Assembly (NCBI RefSeq): GCF_001696455.1
Contig: NZ_MAUJ01000004.1
Location: forward strand, 1 to 64,000
DNA length: 64,000 nucleotides
Reading direction: 5' to 3'
DNA from: Pseudoalteromonas luteoviolacea
GTDB lineage: Bacteria > Pseudomonadota > Gammaproteobacteria > Enterobacterales > Alteromonadaceae
Shown: in pieces, positions 37,384-48,074 of the stretch
Position numbering within the stretch: position 1 is the first letter of the stretch
How the letters are laid out: each line of letters begins with the position of its first letter
Translations under genes and position numbers: made by a program
Notes under the pieces: model-generated
Told to the model about the DNA's origin: nothing
What the model saw: only the letters and a program-made list of their open reading frames with translations
The model's database searches: none

Positions 37384-38712
37384 TTACAGTGCGTAAAGCG
37401 CCGCCATTTCATGGTATGCCAAGCCAAATTGCTTTTTAAACCAGCTATTCACAAACTCATTATGTGGTGCAATTTTGCCGCAGCGCAGTATATATTCGCC
37501 GTATTGCGCGCCAATTAAGCCGTTGCAATGGGTTTCTTTCCAGACTCGTTCAAGTTGCACTTTAAAATGCGATTGTAAAGCACTTAACTGCTTATCTATT
37601 CTGGTTTCAACATCCAAAAAAGTCGCTTGCATAGGAGTTATGTCGAGTTGAGGAAAGTCGGCATGGTGACTTTGCGTGTAATGAGTTTGGCTGTCGTCAA
37701 CTTTGAATTCGATACTTTGTCTTGCCACCACCCCTTTGTAAGTGGCATCGATACTAAACTGTTCGGTGAACTCGGTGACAGGGTAACTGTATGCTTTCTT
37801 TACTTCCACATCTAAGGTGTCTTTTGGATCTTGTGGATTAATGCGTTCTTCTACAGTCGTGTAATGCTTTTGTCGATTGACCAGTTTGGCATCACGACTG
37901 TGTTCCAGTTTGGCTTGGAACCCTAATGAAAAAGTTTGTTGACCAATGGGGCTATACCACAAGCTTTCTCTAAAAATCTGCTTAAACGCTAAAGAAGCGG
38001 TGTTAAGTGTGTTGGCTTGTCGGCTGGTCTGGTGCAGTTTTACGGCGAAGTCGGGAGATAAGCTGATACGTGAATAACGGCTTGGATCTTTGCTAATTGG
38101 TTGAAAATTTTGAGGTAGCGACCAAGACATGCAGTATTTTTCAGCGAATTGACGTAAGTAAAAGCGTCGTTGGGTCGCCTGTGAGGCCATTTGTCGACAT
38201 TGTGCGTGCGCTTTGTTTTGCAAAGATGCTCTGTGTTGAGCAAATAGAGGCGCCAATTGTGCGTTGCTGATTAAAAATGAATAGCTGTGCTCAAAATAAC
38301 GAAATTTGTCGGGGTAGTGTGACTGTGAAAGCAGTTTTGCTTGCTGTTTTAGCCATTGAGCAGCGTAAGCAAGCTCTTCACTTTGGGTGTTTGCTATGGC
38401 ACCCAATGGTTCTACTTGCCAATCAATTTGGTTGCGCAATAATGATTCTAGTCTGAGTGTTGCACCGGTTTGGTTGCCTCCAAGTCGAAGCATACGCACA
38501 TCTATTAGGCCTTTATCGAGAATTTTATTGCGTGCTTGTGCAAGCCCTTTTTGTGCTTCGATGTTGTGGGGATCTTCAACCAGCGCCTGTTCATAATATT
38601 CGGCGGACTGCGTATACATACCTGCTTGAAAGAGATTATGTCCTTTTTCTACTAAACTTTTACAACCGACAAGCGCGACCGTAAACACACACAAAGCGAA
38701 TGCTCTTTTCAT
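37384..38712 (-). CDS. TPR-containing lipoprotein, unknown function
   Basis: A 442 aa predicted lipoprotein with lipobox VALVGC (Cys17) and one or two TPR motifs right after it (AGMYTQSAEYYEQALVEDPHNIEAQKGLAQAR, about 30-62). The remaining 350 residues are not recognised; the pattern of alternating polar and hydrophobic residues (VARQSIEFKVDD, FSIDATYKG) suggests beta-rich domains. Location is probably the inner face of the outer membrane. Single gene. Confidence 0.75.
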   Translation of the reverse strand: MKRAFALCVFTVALVGCKSLVEKGHNLFQAGMYTQSAEYYEQALVEDPHNIEAQKGLAQARNKILDKGLIDVRMLRLGGNQTGATLRLESLLRNQIDWQVEPLGAIANTQSEELAYAAQWLKQQAKLLSQSHYPDKFRYFEHSYSFLISNAQLAPLFAQHRASLQNKAHAQCRQMASQATQRRFYLRQFAEKYCMSWSLPQNFQPISKDPSRYSRISLSPDFAVKLHQTSRQANTLNTASLAFKQIFRESLWYSPIGQQTFSLGFQAKLEHSRDAKLVNRQKHYTTVEERINPQDPKDTLDVEVKKAYSYPVTEFTEQFSIDATYKGVVARQSIEFKVDDSQTHYTQSHHADFPQLDITPMQATFLDVETRIDKQLSALQSHFKVQLERVWKETHCNGLIGAQYGEYILRCGKIAPHNEFVNSWFKKQFGLAYHEMAALYAL

Positions 38713-38948
38713 GTTTTTAAATTCCTTGTTGTACCACCAGAGGCCCTAACTTTAATCACATTTTTGCCAAGCAAAAAATAGCAAACAGGCATACATGCTT
38801 AGCAGTTTATGATAATCGTTCAGTTGTTTCGGTGTCTATGGCTATGGGTGAATATTCGTTTAAATTTGTAAAACAGTAAGCTCGTCGCTAGGGGGAATAT
38901 AGGCTCGCTGAGGAACCTTCTCCTCAGCGCCTGAACACAGTGTATTAA

Positions 38949-39686
38949 CTATAAATCAGTACTTAACTGGATAACCGTGCTTTTGACTTTGTCACTACAG
39001 GTATTGATAAAAAAGTGGTCGCCATTAAAAGCATGCTTTGTAATTGGAGCCGCAGATAAACTTTGCCACGCATCAATCTGTTCGGGCGTAACGTCAACAT
39101 CATCGGTACCATATAAAACATCAATAGGTATAGGCAAAGCATTGCTCTGTGCTTGGTAGCACTCGGCAATCTCAAAATCAGCGCGCAGCAATGGTAAAAA
39201 TAACTCCATTAACTCGGTGTGTTCAAGAATTTCTCTAGGGGTGCCATTAAGCGATTTTAGTTCTGCAACGAACTCATCGTGCGGCAGATCGTAAAATGGG
39301 CGTTTATTGCTTTTTAGATGTGGTGCACGACTCCCTGAGGCAATTATTTTAAGCGGCATAGAGCTGTTTGCCTGAAACAAATTATAGGCTAACTCATAAG
39401 CGATACGGCTTCCTAAGCTGTGACCGAAGAAGATGCATGGTTTTTGAGTTAAGAATGATTGCTGCGACATAAGCTCTTCGATCATGGCTTGCATTGTCGT
39501 ATGTGCAGGTTCCGTCAATCGAGAGCCGCGGCCGGGAAGCTGTACTGCGACCAGCTCAATATGGGCAGGCAAGTCATTTACCCAAGGCATGAAGATACTT
39601 GGTGCCCCCCCAGCATAAGGGAAGCAAAACAAGCGCAGCGTTGCATATGGGTTTGGTTTTGGGATACTAAACAATTTATTAGTCAT
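38949..39686 (-). CDS. type II thioesterase (alpha/beta hydrolase), orphan
   Basis: A 245 aa protein of the thioesterase II family (GrsT/SrfAD/RifR), editing enzymes that remove misacylated groups from carrier proteins of NRPS/PKS lines. The family start LFCFPYAGGAPSIFMPW and VAVQLPGRGSR are clear; the triad is Ser90 (GHSLGS), Asp195 or 196 (LYGTDD) and His224 (NGDHFF). No NRPS, PKS or phosphopantetheinyl transferase gene is in this window, so its partner must be elsewhere in the genome or it has been left behind. No terminator or operon partner seen. Confidence 0.9.
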   Translation of the reverse strand: MTNKLFSIPKPNPYATLRLFCFPYAGGAPSIFMPWVNDLPAHIELVAVQLPGRGSRLTEPAHTTMQAMIEELMSQQSFLTQKPCIFFGHSLGSRIAYELAYNLFQANSSMPLKIIASGSRAPHLKSNKRPFYDLPHDEFVAELKSLNGTPREILEHTELMELFLPLLRADFEIAECYQAQSNALPIPIDVLYGTDDVDVTPEQIDAWQSLSAAPITKHAFNGDHFFINTCSDKVKSTVIQLSTDL

Positions 39687-40030
39687 GATGTCGTTATTTT
39701 AATTATATTTTTTAGCATATCCTATCAATTTGTCTGGATTTGTATAGTGGTGAAAAATACGAGTAGAGGCTTGAAAATTAGAAATTTAGAGAACAAGGGG
39801 CAGTTTTACAGAAGGATTATAGTGGTCACTTGGTATGGTTGAGGCAAATTGCATCATAGGCACAAGTTGCCCTTCAATTTTTGCAGTGTATGGCAGAGAT
39901 ATTATCTGTAATTTGTCAGCCTATAAGTTGTTAAAATAGTCAGGATCGGAGACAATACGCGGATATGTGTTCATAGATGAGTGTATTGAATTAGCGTTCG
40001 CACTCCTAAATGCCTAAAGTAGAGTTTTCA
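39687..40030. other. AT-rich intergenic region before prfC
   Basis: About 340 bp without a gene. It carries only a short GGCA-caagt-TGCC stem (39859-39871). It must contain the prfC promoter, but no -35/-10 pair with good spacing stands out. Confidence 0.4.
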
Positions 40031-41620
40031 ATGTCAAATAACAGTATCCAGCAAGAGGTCTCGCTACGTCGTACTTTTGCCATCATTTCTCACCCGGATG
40101 CGGGTAAAACGACTATCACAGAAAAGGTTCTTTTATTCGGAAAGGCGCTACAAAAAGCCGGTACGGTAAAAGGGCGTGGTTCAAACCAGCACGCAAAATC
40201 TGACTGGATGGAAATGGAAAAAGAGCGTGGTATCTCGGTAACAACCTCGGTGATGCAGTTCCCGTATAATGATGCATTGGTAAACCTACTAGATACCCCG
40301 GGACACGAAGACTTCTCGGAAGATACTTATCGTACACTGACTGCCGTTGACTCATGCCTAATGGTAATCGATGCGGCAAAAGGTGTTGAGGATAGAACAC
40401 GTAAATTAATGGAAGTTACTCGCTTACGTGACACACCAATCGTGACTTTCATGAACAAACTTGACCGTGATATCCGTGACCCAATGGAAGTGATGGACGA
40501 AGTCGAAACAGAACTGAATATCATGTGTGCACCTATCACCTGGCCAATCGGCTGCGGTAAAGAATTTAAAGGCGTGTACCACATTCATCGTGATGAAACG
40601 ATTTTATACGCAACGGGTCAAGGTCATACCATCCAAGAAAAACGCATCATTAAGGGCTTGGACAATCCAGATCTAGATGCCGAAATCGGTGATGAGTTAG
40701 CCGAGCAGCTCCGTGAAGAGCTAGAGTTGGTAATCGGTGCGTCAAATGAGTTTGATCATGAGTTATTTTTATCGGGTGAGCTAACACCAGTTTACTTTGG
40801 TACAGCATTAGGTAACTTTGGTGTTGACCATATGCTTGACGGTTTAACAGAATGGGCGCCAACGCCAATGCCACGTCAAACTGAAGAGCGTGAAGTAAAA
40901 GCTGAAGAAGAAAAGTTCTCAGGCTTCGTATTCAAAATTCAAGCGAATATGGACCCCAAACATCGTGACCGTATTGCCTTTATGCGTATTGTATCAGGTA
41001 AATATACTCAAGGTATGAAGATGGACCATGTTCGTATTGGCAAAAAAGTCAGTATCTCCGATGCGGTAACCTTTATGGCGGGTGACCGTGAGCGTGCTCA
41101 AGAGGCATATGCGGGTGACATCATTGGCTTGCATAACCACGGTACAATTCAAATCGGTGATACCTTCACGCAAGGTGAGAAGCTGAAATTCAGTGGTATT
41201 CCAAATTTCGCGCCAGAATTATTCCGTAGCATTCGTTTAAAAGATCCACTTAAGCAAAAGCAGTTGCTAAAAGGCCTGGTACAGCTGTCAGAAGAAGGTG
41301 CGGTACAGGTATTTAGACCACTACAAAATAACAGCTTAATCGTAGGTGCGGTCGGTGTACTTCAGTTTGATGTGGTTGTAGCACGTCTTAAAGCTGAATA
41401 TAACGTAGATGCAATTTACGAGAGCGTGGCTGTACAAACGGCGCGTTGGGTGACGTGTGACGATGATAAGAAGATGGCTGAGTTTAAACGTAAGTGTGAA
41501 GCAAACTTAGCCCTGGATGGGGGTGATAACTTAACTTACATTGCACCTAGCCGTGTAAATTTAAACTTATCAATGGAACGCTACCCTGATGTTCAGTTCC
41601 ACCATACACGTGAACACTAA
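40031..41620 (+). CDS. prfC: peptide chain release factor 3
   Basis: RF3, the GTPase that recycles RF1/RF2 from the ribosome. Set at 40031 it is 529 aa, the same length as E. coli PrfC, starting [19 protein letters not shown]-domain motifs SHPDAGKTT (G1), DTPGHEDF (G3) and NKLDRD (G4) are intact. The C-terminal blocks ([33 protein letters not shown]) match RF3 closely. Seven extra upstream codons are open (ATG 40010) but less likely. Confidence 0.95.
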   Translation: MSNNSIQQEVSLRRTFAIISHPDAGKTTITEKVLLFGKALQKAGTVKGRGSNQHAKSDWMEMEKERGISVTTSVMQFPYNDALVNLLDTPGHEDFSEDTYRTLTAVDSCLMVIDAAKGVEDRTRKLMEVTRLRDTPIVTFMNKLDRDIRDPMEVMDEVETELNIMCAPITWPIGCGKEFKGVYHIHRDETILYATGQGHTIQEKRIIKGLDNPDLDAEIGDELAEQLREELELVIGASNEFDHELFLSGELTPVYFGTALGNFGVDHMLDGLTEWAPTPMPRQTEEREVKAEEEKFSGFVFKIQANMDPKHRDRIAFMRIVSGKYTQGMKMDHVRIGKKVSISDAVTFMAGDRERAQEAYAGDIIGLHNHGTIQIGDTFTQGEKLKFSGIPNFAPELFRSIRLKDPLKQKQLLKGLVQLSEEGAVQVFRPLQNNSLIVGAVGVLQFDVVVARLKAEYNVDAIYESVAVQTARWVTCDDDKKMAEFKRKCEANLALDGGDNLTYIAPSRVNLNLSMERYPDVQFHHTREH

Positions 41621-41688
41621 TAAACGCTTAAATTGAATCAAATTTAACCTTGCTGGTTTGATGGCTGGCAAGGGTCACAGGATAACAA

Positions 41689-43431
41689 ATGAACCTCAAA
41701 ACTCTATTAATCGAAAAAGCCAATACAGCGATGCAAGCTGCGGGCATTCCTGAAGGCACAAACCCTGCGGTCACACAATCTACTCGCCCGCAATTTGGTG
41801 ATTACCAAATCAATGGCGCAATGGGCGCCGCAAAAGCACTCAAAACGAATCCGCGTGAAGTTGCACAAAAGATCATTGATAACTTAGATATCGACGATGT
41901 TGCTGCAAAAACTGAAATTGCAGGCCCAGGTTTTATTAATATTCATCTAAAACCAGAGTTCTTAGCATCAAGCTTAGAATCAGCCAACCAAGATGCAAAG
42001 CTTGGTGTAGCGCAGCACGCGACCCCACATAAAGTCGTCGTGGATTACTCTTCGCCAAACCTTGCAAAAGAAATGCACGTTGGTCACCTTCGTTCAACCA
42101 TCATTGGCGATGCGGTTGTACGCGCTTTGGAGTTCCGTGGCGATCAGGTTACTCGTCAAAACCACATGGGTGACTGGGGCACACAGTTTGGTATGTTAAT
42201 AGCGCACCTAGAAGACTTACTTGAACAAGGTATTGATCTTGAATCTGTGGCACTTGCCGACTTAGAAAGCTTCTATCGAGATGCGAAGAAGCGCTTTGAC
42301 GATGAAGAAGGCTTTGCAGATAAAGCGCGCGATTACGTAGTAAAACTACAAGGTGGCGATGTGCACTGTGAAAAGCTGTGGCAGTTATTTATCGACACCT
42401 CAGTGAAACATTCTGAAGAAGTATACAAAAAGCTTAACGTAACTTTAGGCCGTGAAGACATCAAAGCCGAAAGCGCTTATAACGCGCGCCTTAATGGTGT
42501 GATTGAGCTATTGAAAGAAAAAGGCATCGCGGTAGAAGACCAAGGTGCTCAGGTTGTGTTCCTTGATGAACTTGCTAACAAAGACGGTGAACCTTCGGTC
42601 TTTATCGTACAAAAATCTGGCGGTGGTTTCTTGTATTCAACCACGGATTTGGCTGCGTGTGATTATCGCTCAAACGAGTTAGATGTAGATCGCATTTTGA
42701 TTTTTGTTGATGCAAGACAGGGGCTACATTTTAATCAAGTAGAGATCACTGCTCGTAAAGCCGGTCTTTTAAAAGACAAAACAAGTTATGAGCCAAGTTT
42801 GTTTGGCACCATGATGGGCGACGATGGTAAGCCATTCAAAACACGTACAGGTGGTACAGTTAAACTTGCTGATTTACTTGATGAGGCGGTGAGCCGTGCA
42901 GCCGATAAGCTCGCAGATCGTGCTTCAGAGCTATCTGAGGAAGCGCGCGCAGAAATCGCTCGTAAAGTGGGTATTGGTGCGGTGAAATACGCCGATCTAT
43001 CTAAACACCGTACGAGTGACTATATCTTCAACTGGGATACGATGCTAAGCTTCGAGGGTGCAACAGCACCTTACCTTCAGTACGCATATACCCGTGTAAG
43101 AAGTATTTTCCGTAAAGCGAACGTCAACAGCAATGAGCTAAAAGGTCAGATTGAGATCGCTGCACCACAGGAAAAAGCGCTTGCGCTTAAGTTGTTGCAG
43201 TTAGAAGAAATCTTAGATCTGATGATCAGTGAAGCAACACCGCACGTATTGTGTGGGTACTTATATGAGCTTGCAAGCTTGTACATGTCATTCTACGAAG
43301 CCTGTCCAATCTTGAAAGACGATGTAAGTGAACAAACTCGCGAAAGTCGTTTAGTACTATGTAACTTAGTGGCAAAAACGCTTCAGTCGGGCTTAGACCT
43401 GCTAGGTATCGAGGTTATGGAGCAAATGTAA
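41689..43431 (+). CDS. argS: arginyl-tRNA synthetase
   Basis: Charges tRNA-Arg. 580 aa class I enzyme with the N-terminal Add-1 domain, the HIGH-type signature HVGHLRST (in [18 protein letters not shown]) and the C-terminal DALR anticodon-binding domain ending [12 protein letters not shown]. As is usual for ArgS, no canonical KMSKS is present. 68 bp downstream of prfC; terminated by a strong hairpin. Confidence 0.96.
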   Translation: MNLKTLLIEKANTAMQAAGIPEGTNPAVTQSTRPQFGDYQINGAMGAAKALKTNPREVAQKIIDNLDIDDVAAKTEIAGPGFINIHLKPEFLASSLESANQDAKLGVAQHATPHKVVVDYSSPNLAKEMHVGHLRSTIIGDAVVRALEFRGDQVTRQNHMGDWGTQFGMLIAHLEDLLEQGIDLESVALADLESFYRDAKKRFDDEEGFADKARDYVVKLQGGDVHCEKLWQLFIDTSVKHSEEVYKKLNVTLGREDIKAESAYNARLNGVIELLKEKGIAVEDQGAQVVFLDELANKDGEPSVFIVQKSGGGFLYSTTDLAACDYRSNELDVDRILIFVDARQGLHFNQVEITARKAGLLKDKTSYEPSLFGTMMGDDGKPFKTRTGGTVKLADLLDEAVSRAADKLADRASELSEEARAEIARKVGIGAVKYADLSKHRTSDYIFNWDTMLSFEGATAPYLQYAYTRVRSIFRKANVNSNELKGQIEIAAPQEKALALKLLQLEEILDLMISEATPHVLCGYLYELASLYMSFYEACPILKDDVSEQTRESRLVLCNLVAKTLQSGLDLLGIEVMEQM

Positions 43432-43459
43432 TGTTTGCTTTGCATGATTGATATCTTAG

Positions 43460-43486
43460 AAAGCCGCCACGATTGGGCGGCTTTTT
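43460..43486 (+). terminator. argS terminator
   Basis: AAGCCGCC / GGCGGCTT stem with 7-nt loop, followed by five T. Confidence 0.85.
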
Positions 43487-43555
43487 GTTATTTTATAGCG
43501 ACCTGATAGAGTTTATTAGGTAAAGATTGTTGGGAATTGCTAAGGAGTCGCCCAG

Positions 43556-44197
43556 ATGAAATTAGATGATATTCGCAGAGAGTACATTCAAGGCGGATTG
43601 AACAGAGAGATGCTTGATAAAAACCCCATTGTCCAGTTTGAGCAGTGGCTACAGCAAGCAGTAGAAGCCAAGTTTAGTACCGATCCCACAGCGATGGTCG
43701 TTGCGACGGTAGACGAAGAGGGGCAGCCTTCACAGCGTATCGTACTACTCAAGCAGCTTGATCAAAGCGGTTTTGTATTTTTTACCAACACGGGCTCAAA
43801 AAAGGCACAAGATCTCGGTGTAAACAACAAAATTTCACTGCACTTTCCTTGGCATGCCATTGAGCGACAAGTCATCGTATACGGTGAAGCACAACCTTTG
43901 AGCACCGCTGCAGTTGCGAAATACTTTTTGTCCAGACCCAAAGAGAGCCAACTTGCTGCATGGGCATCTCAACAATCTCGTCCCGTGTCTTCTCGTCAAG
44001 CATTGATGCAGACCTTTCAGAGCATGAAGAGCAAGTTTGCAAAAGGGGATATCCCATTACCTGATTTTTGGGGAGGCTACTGTGTAGTGCCACATAAAAT
44101 TGAGTTTTGGCAAGGTGGTGAGCATAGACTGCACGACCGCTTTATGTATATCAAACAAGCGGATGATAGTTGGCAGATAGAGCGTTTAAACCCTTAG
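43556..44197 (+). CDS. pdxH: pyridoxamine 5'-phosphate oxidase
   Basis: FMN-dependent oxidase that produces pyridoxal 5'-phosphate. 213 aa; the blocks [41 protein letters not shown] (FMN binding), [19 protein letters not shown] and the C-terminal [15 protein letters not shown] with its substrate-binding R.H.R are intact. Followed 2 bp later by the TatD hydrolase gene, so the pair is an operon. Confidence 0.95.
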   Translation: MKLDDIRREYIQGGLNREMLDKNPIVQFEQWLQQAVEAKFSTDPTAMVVATVDEEGQPSQRIVLLKQLDQSGFVFFTNTGSKKAQDLGVNNKISLHFPWHAIERQVIVYGEAQPLSTAAVAKYFLSRPKESQLAAWASQQSRPVSSRQALMQTFQSMKSKFAKGDIPLPDFWGGYCVVPHKIEFWQGGEHRLHDRFMYIKQADDSWQIERLNP

Positions 44198-44199
44198 TC

Positions 44200-44964
44200 A
44201 TGCGTTTTATAGACACGCATTGCCACCTTGATTTTGACGAGTTAAGTGATGAGTTAGACACACACATTTGCGATGCTGCGAATGTTGGCATCACGGAGTT
44301 TGTGGTGCCAGGTATTACGTTATCGCAAAGTGAAGCGCTACTGGATTTCAAACAGCGCTATACACAATGTCACATCGCTTTTGGCCTGCATCCCTACTTT
44401 TTAGTCCCCGAGAGCAATCAAGCGATGGCGCAACTTTGGCAGCTTGCACAGTTACATCGGGGTACACTCAGTGCCATTGGTGAGTGTGGTATTGACGCCA
44501 AATGTGACCACTTGGCGCTACAACAGGCACTGTTTATTGAGCACATTCATTTGGCTAATACATTAGCGTTACCACTCATTGTTCATCATCGGCAGAGTCA
44601 CCACTTGATTGCCCAAGCGTTTAAGGTCGTGAAACCTGAATTTGGTGGGGTAATACATGCCTTTTCAGGCTCTGTGCAACAAGCCAACTACTATGTTGAT
44701 ATGGGGTTTAAGTTAGGGATAGGTGGCACGATCACGTACCCCAGAGCACAAAAAACACATGCGGTGGTTAAAACTCTGCCTCTGACTTGTTTTGTGTTAG
44801 AAACAGACGCACCGTCTATGCCTGTTCACGGATTTCAAGGTCAGCCCAATCTGCCTAAACGTTTGTTGAGTGTATTTGAGCAATTTTGTCAGCTGCGCCC
44901 TGAATCAAAGGAGGAGATTGCCGAGCAGTTTTACTCCTCGTCTTGTGCGCTCTTTTCAATTTGA
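44200..44964 (+). CDS. TatD-family metal-dependent hydrolase (YjjV-like)
   Basis: A 254 aa TIM-barrel hydrolase. The HxH metal pair is in MRFIDTHCHLDF (His7, His9); GECGIDAK, IVHHRQ and ETDAPSMP are the remaining metal and phosphate ligands of the family, members of which act as 3'-5' nucleases on RNA or DNA. YjjV rather than TatD or YcfH because of the short length and proximity to the ytjB/serB region. Start at ATG 44200 right behind the pdxH stop. Its 3' end overlaps the converging ytjB by 34 bp. Confidence 0.88.
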   Translation: MRFIDTHCHLDFDELSDELDTHICDAANVGITEFVVPGITLSQSEALLDFKQRYTQCHIAFGLHPYFLVPESNQAMAQLWQLAQLHRGTLSAIGECGIDAKCDHLALQQALFIEHIHLANTLALPLIVHHRQSHHLIAQAFKVVKPEFGGVIHAFSGSVQQANYYVDMGFKLGIGGTITYPRAQKTHAVVKTLPLTCFVLETDAPSMPVHGFQGQPNLPKRLLSVFEQFCQLRPESKEEIAEQFYSSSCALFSI

Positions 44965-45548
44965 TTTTTGACTTCTCTGCGAGTTAATGCCCGGCCAATC
45001 TGCCAAGTAAAAATCCCTACAATGAGCAGCATTAATAGTACTACGCGACCGAGTTGGTGAAAGTGCTTGTGGCTCTCGCTCATCGCCGCATCGGTTAAAT
45101 ATTCAATACTGACAAAACCGATAGTTTGTTCGTTTTCCTCAATGCTGCTTACGATGGCATCTTTGCTTGGGTTTATCCCTGCAAGTCCACTTGGCAAACC
45201 CGTAAAGCTAGGCGGCGCACTAAGTCCATCATTACCCATTATAAAGTGTCCTTGCTGGTTATACACTGCCACAGAGAGGACGTATGGGTCGCTGGCTAGG
45301 TGATTGCTCAACGCCCTGAGTCTAGGCGTATCTGAGCGTGACAGTGGCTCAGCAGCATTCAGTGCGAACTGATTCACTAAGCTTTGCGCTGCATGATTGG
45401 CATTGGAGTGCAGTAATTGGTGTGAACGAAAGCTGGTATTGCTGGCAATCCAAACTAGTGCCAGTAGGCAACTAGCTGCGACCAGCAGACGCAGCATGCG
45501 CTTACTTTTAGAGGATTTTAGAAACTCGCTGGCTTGTGTATTTTTCAT
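44931..45548 (-). CDS. ytjB: YtjB/Smp family membrane protein
   Basis: A 205 aa protein with two membrane segments (about 18-36 and 168-187) enclosing a periplasmic domain. Its place directly upstream of, and divergent from, serB is the conserved location of ytjB (smp) in gammaproteobacteria. The periplasmic part (DPYVLSVAVYNQQGHFIMGNDG..IGFVSIEYLTD) has a small Cache/PAS-like look. Function not established. ATG at 45548 is preferred to the GTG at 45599 because it puts the membrane helix near the N-terminus. Confidence 0.78.
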   Translation of the reverse strand: MKNTQASEFLKSSKSKRMLRLLVAASCLLALVWIASNTSFRSHQLLHSNANHAAQSLVNQFALNAAEPLSRSDTPRLRALSNHLASDPYVLSVAVYNQQGHFIMGNDGLSAPPSFTGLPSGLAGINPSKDAIVSSIEENEQTIGFVSIEYLTDAAMSESHKHFHQLGRVVLLMLLIVGIFTWQIGRALTRREVKNQIEKSAQDEE

Positions 45549-45621
45549 AGTTAAAAGTTGCTGGCTGACATTGTCGGCATTAGATGATAAAAAGGTCACC
45601 TACCGTTTCTAGGAGTGCTCC

Positions 45622-46635
45622 ATGCCAATGCAAAATGTTTTTGATATCAGTCAGCTTGATGTCCGCCCTATTGAAAATCAACTTACCTTAGCAAAGTGGT
45701 ATCCATTTGAAAATGGCCAATGTTCCGATGTCAAAGTAGAGCAGAATGCGACTAGACGATATATCGTGCTGTTTGGGTGTGAATTGACAGGTAGCCAAGT
45801 TGCCAAATTTATTACTTCTTTAGACTTACCTCTAGCGTATCATCGTATTTGTTGCTTTGAGGCGCATCAGAGCTTACCGCTGGGCGTCGCAATAGAAATA
45901 TCTTCAAGCATCGATATCAAGCAATCTGTGCGTAATACAGCGAGTCAAGTGGGTTGCCAAGGCGCGGTATTGCATACGCTCCCACAATTGTCAGTTGCTG
46001 GTCTGTTAGTTATGGATATGGACTCCACAGCCATTGAGATTGAGTGTATTGATGAAATTGCACGCTTGGCTGATGTATATGATGAGGTTGCAGCTGTCAC
46101 AGCGCAGGCGATGGCTGGGCAGCTTGCATTCAACGACAGCCTGCACCAAAGAGTTGCTAAGCTTAAAGGTATACCCCTTAGCTTGATTGAGCCACTAAAG
46201 GCTAACTTGCCGTTGATGGCTGGTATTAAAGCGTTATGTGTCGAACTGAAAACGCATGGTTGGCACTTGGCGATTGCATCAGGTGGCTTCACTTGGTTTG
46301 CACAAGCGGTGCAAGCGCAGTTGGACTTAGACTGCGTATTTGCCAACACCCTAGAAATCGCGGATCAGCATCTAACAGGCAAAGTATTGGGTGACGTGGT
46401 CGATGCACAAAAAAAAGCTGAGGTTTTAAAGTCGTTGCAGGCTGAGTTTAAAATTGCCCCTGAGCAAACCTTGGCAATGGGGGATGGCGCGAATGATCTG
46501 GTGATGATGGCTGCAGCTGATCTCGGCATTGCAGTGCATGGTAAACCTAAAGTTGTAGAGCAAGCTGACACGGCAATATGCCACGGCTCGCTATTACAAG
46601 TCTTGTACTTTCTCACCGTGCCAAGGCCAGAGTAA
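45622..46635 (+). CDS. serB: phosphoserine phosphatase
   Basis: Final step of serine synthesis. 337 aa HAD-superfamily enzyme with an N-terminal ACT-like region (about 40-115) and the catalytic DxDST motif MDMDSTAIE (Asp132, Asp134). Downstream motifs ASGGFTWF (motif II), the Lys of DAQKKAEVL and GDGANDLVMMAAADLGIA (motif IV) are intact. Divergent from ytjB. Confidence 0.95.
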   Translation: MPMQNVFDISQLDVRPIENQLTLAKWYPFENGQCSDVKVEQNATRRYIVLFGCELTGSQVAKFITSLDLPLAYHRICCFEAHQSLPLGVAIEISSSIDIKQSVRNTASQVGCQGAVLHTLPQLSVAGLLVMDMDSTAIEIECIDEIARLADVYDEVAAVTAQAMAGQLAFNDSLHQRVAKLKGIPLSLIEPLKANLPLMAGIKALCVELKTHGWHLAIASGGFTWFAQAVQAQLDLDCVFANTLEIADQHLTGKVLGDVVDAQKKAEVLKSLQAEFKIAPEQTLAMGDGANDLVMMAAADLGIAVHGKPKVVEQADTAICHGSLLQVLYFLTVPRPE

Positions 46636-46667
46636 GTTCGATTGCACTTGCTTTAGGTTAGAGGCGG

Positions 46668-46712
46668 CATAGATTGGCTCCTCTTCAAGTGTGGCTCACC
46701 AATCTATGTTTT
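46668..46712 (+). terminator. serB terminator
   Basis: 10-bp stem CATAGATTGG / CCAATCTATG, a 21-nt loop, then TTTT. Confidence 0.6.
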
Positions 46713-46800
46713 GGGCATGATGGATTGACCTCGGCCTCACTTTGTGCAAATTATATGCAAATACAGATGTATTAGATGTGTAAATGGAAGAACTATCGTG

Positions 46801-47592
46801 ATGAAGTACACAATATTAATTACTTTCGCTATGTTGCTTGCTGCCTGTGGTGGTGATGCAGGCTCAGATTTAGCACAAAAACAACCGCCAATAGAATCTG
46901 TGGACTTGGTGGACAATAAACCGATACCTGATAACCATGATGCGCAGGCATACTCCGTCGCGCTGATTGGCAATAGTCATGCTGCTGCGTTAGTCCCTTA
47001 TCTTCAAGATACGATTGAGCATTATGCTCCGGAAAAGTCGGTGTCTGTCGAGGCGCTAGGGTTTGGGTTTACGGATGACCTATATGAAAACCCTGCGGTG
47101 CAGACAAAGCTTAAATCAGGGAAGTGGACACACTTAATTATTCAGGGCCAAAAATACTCCCAGTCGGGCACTGTTTTGTATTCGACCCAAGCAACGCAAC
47201 AATGGATTGCGATGGCAAAAGGTTTGGGGATCACCCCCATTTTATTTCCAGAGCACCCACAAAAAGGCCGAACTCAAGAAGCTGAATATATTATGGGGAT
47301 TCATCAAGGTATCGCCAGTAAACAGGCGAGCTGTGTTGCGCCAATAGGATTAGCTTGGGATGCGGCGATACAGCATATGCCTGAGGTGCCTTTTCATACT
47401 GCTGATGGCAACCATGGCGCACCCTCTGGTCTGTTACTGAGCAGCTTAATCTTCAGTGAAATAATCACCGCAGAGCGAGTAGATACAGGGCCCATTTCAA
47501 TTATTCCCAATACAATCCTTCGCATTGAGCAACAAGGTGCGTTAAGTCAAATTGCATCGCAAGTCTTGGTTGAACAGCCCGCGTGTGACTAA
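46801..47592 (+). CDS. SGNH-hydrolase-like lipoprotein
   Basis: A 263 aa predicted lipoprotein (lipobox LLAAC, Cys16) with an SGNH/GDSL-like layout: ALIGNSHAAALVPYL after the linker (block I/SGNH-like GNSH), LIIQGQKYS, and HTADGNHGAPSGLLLSSLI near the C-terminus (block V with the D..H pair). The family's hydrolases act on esters of lipids or polysaccharides; the substrate here is unknown. The start is at 46801, with GGAAGA upstream. Single gene. Confidence 0.7.
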   Translation: MKYTILITFAMLLAACGGDAGSDLAQKQPPIESVDLVDNKPIPDNHDAQAYSVALIGNSHAAALVPYLQDTIEHYAPEKSVSVEALGFGFTDDLYENPAVQTKLKSGKWTHLIIQGQKYSQSGTVLYSTQATQQWIAMAKGLGITPILFPEHPQKGRTQEAEYIMGIHQGIASKQASCVAPIGLAWDAAIQHMPEVPFHTADGNHGAPSGLLLSSLIFSEIITAERVDTGPISIIPNTILRIEQQGALSQIASQVLVEQPACD

Positions 47593-47895
47593 CTCAGCGG
47601 TGTGACATTTTTGCGGTCATTAGCATCGACACGAACTGAGTGAAATATAACAGCCTGTTTTCTGAAAAAGTCAGGCTGTCTCTATTGTACATTGTAAAGA
47701 CGTGACTGAAATAGTGCGGCCTTTGATCCCCGACTTAGATTAATGCTTTTTCAGCTTCTTTCTACGTACTTAAAAGTTTCCCAATCCATCTGGTCTGACC
47801 ATTTTTATTTTTCTTTGCAATCAATTTTAATTGTATAAAGTTTAATCTGAATGAACGCGCAAAAAGGATATTCAAATTGATGAAAAAGTGGATTT
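47593..47895. other. intergenic region before the pdh promoter
   Basis: About 300 bp without a gene. It contains an 8-bp stem ACAGCCTG / CAGGCTGT (47650-47679), which may end the lipoprotein transcript, and then only AT-rich sequence leading into the pdhR promoter. Confidence 0.45.
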
Positions 47896-47924
47896 TTGAC
47901 AGCGCCGCTTGATTTTGATAACTT
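47896..47924 (+). promoter_or_regulatory. predicted promoter of the pdhR-aceEF-lpd operon
   Basis: -35 TTGACA (47896-47901), 17-bp spacer, -10 TAACTT (47919-47924). The PdhR box starts about 10 bp downstream, so bound PdhR would block the start of transcription. Confidence 0.65.
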
Positions 47925-47933
47925 ATTGTTCAA

Positions 47934-47950
47934 ATTTGGTATGACCAATT
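47934..47950. promoter_or_regulatory. PdhR operator
   Basis: ATTTGGTATGACCAATT differs by one base from the E. coli PdhR consensus AATTGGTATGACCAATT. It lies between the predicted start site and pdhR, as in E. coli, giving autoregulated, pyruvate-relieved repression. Confidence 0.85.
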
Positions 47951-48074
47951 TACCTAACAGGTCAAAATATACTAAATTTTCAAGTAAATATTGCCAAGTT
48001 TTAAGTACTTACAGTTAACCAATGGAAGTGCTGAGGCTTTGCTGGTGGATACAACCCAAATTGGCGTGTTATCA

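Noticed and set aside
39459-39842. 127-codon plus-strand ORF overlapping the thioesterase
   Set aside because: Lies mostly antisense to the thioesterase gene, lacks a ribosome site and has no recognisable sequence.
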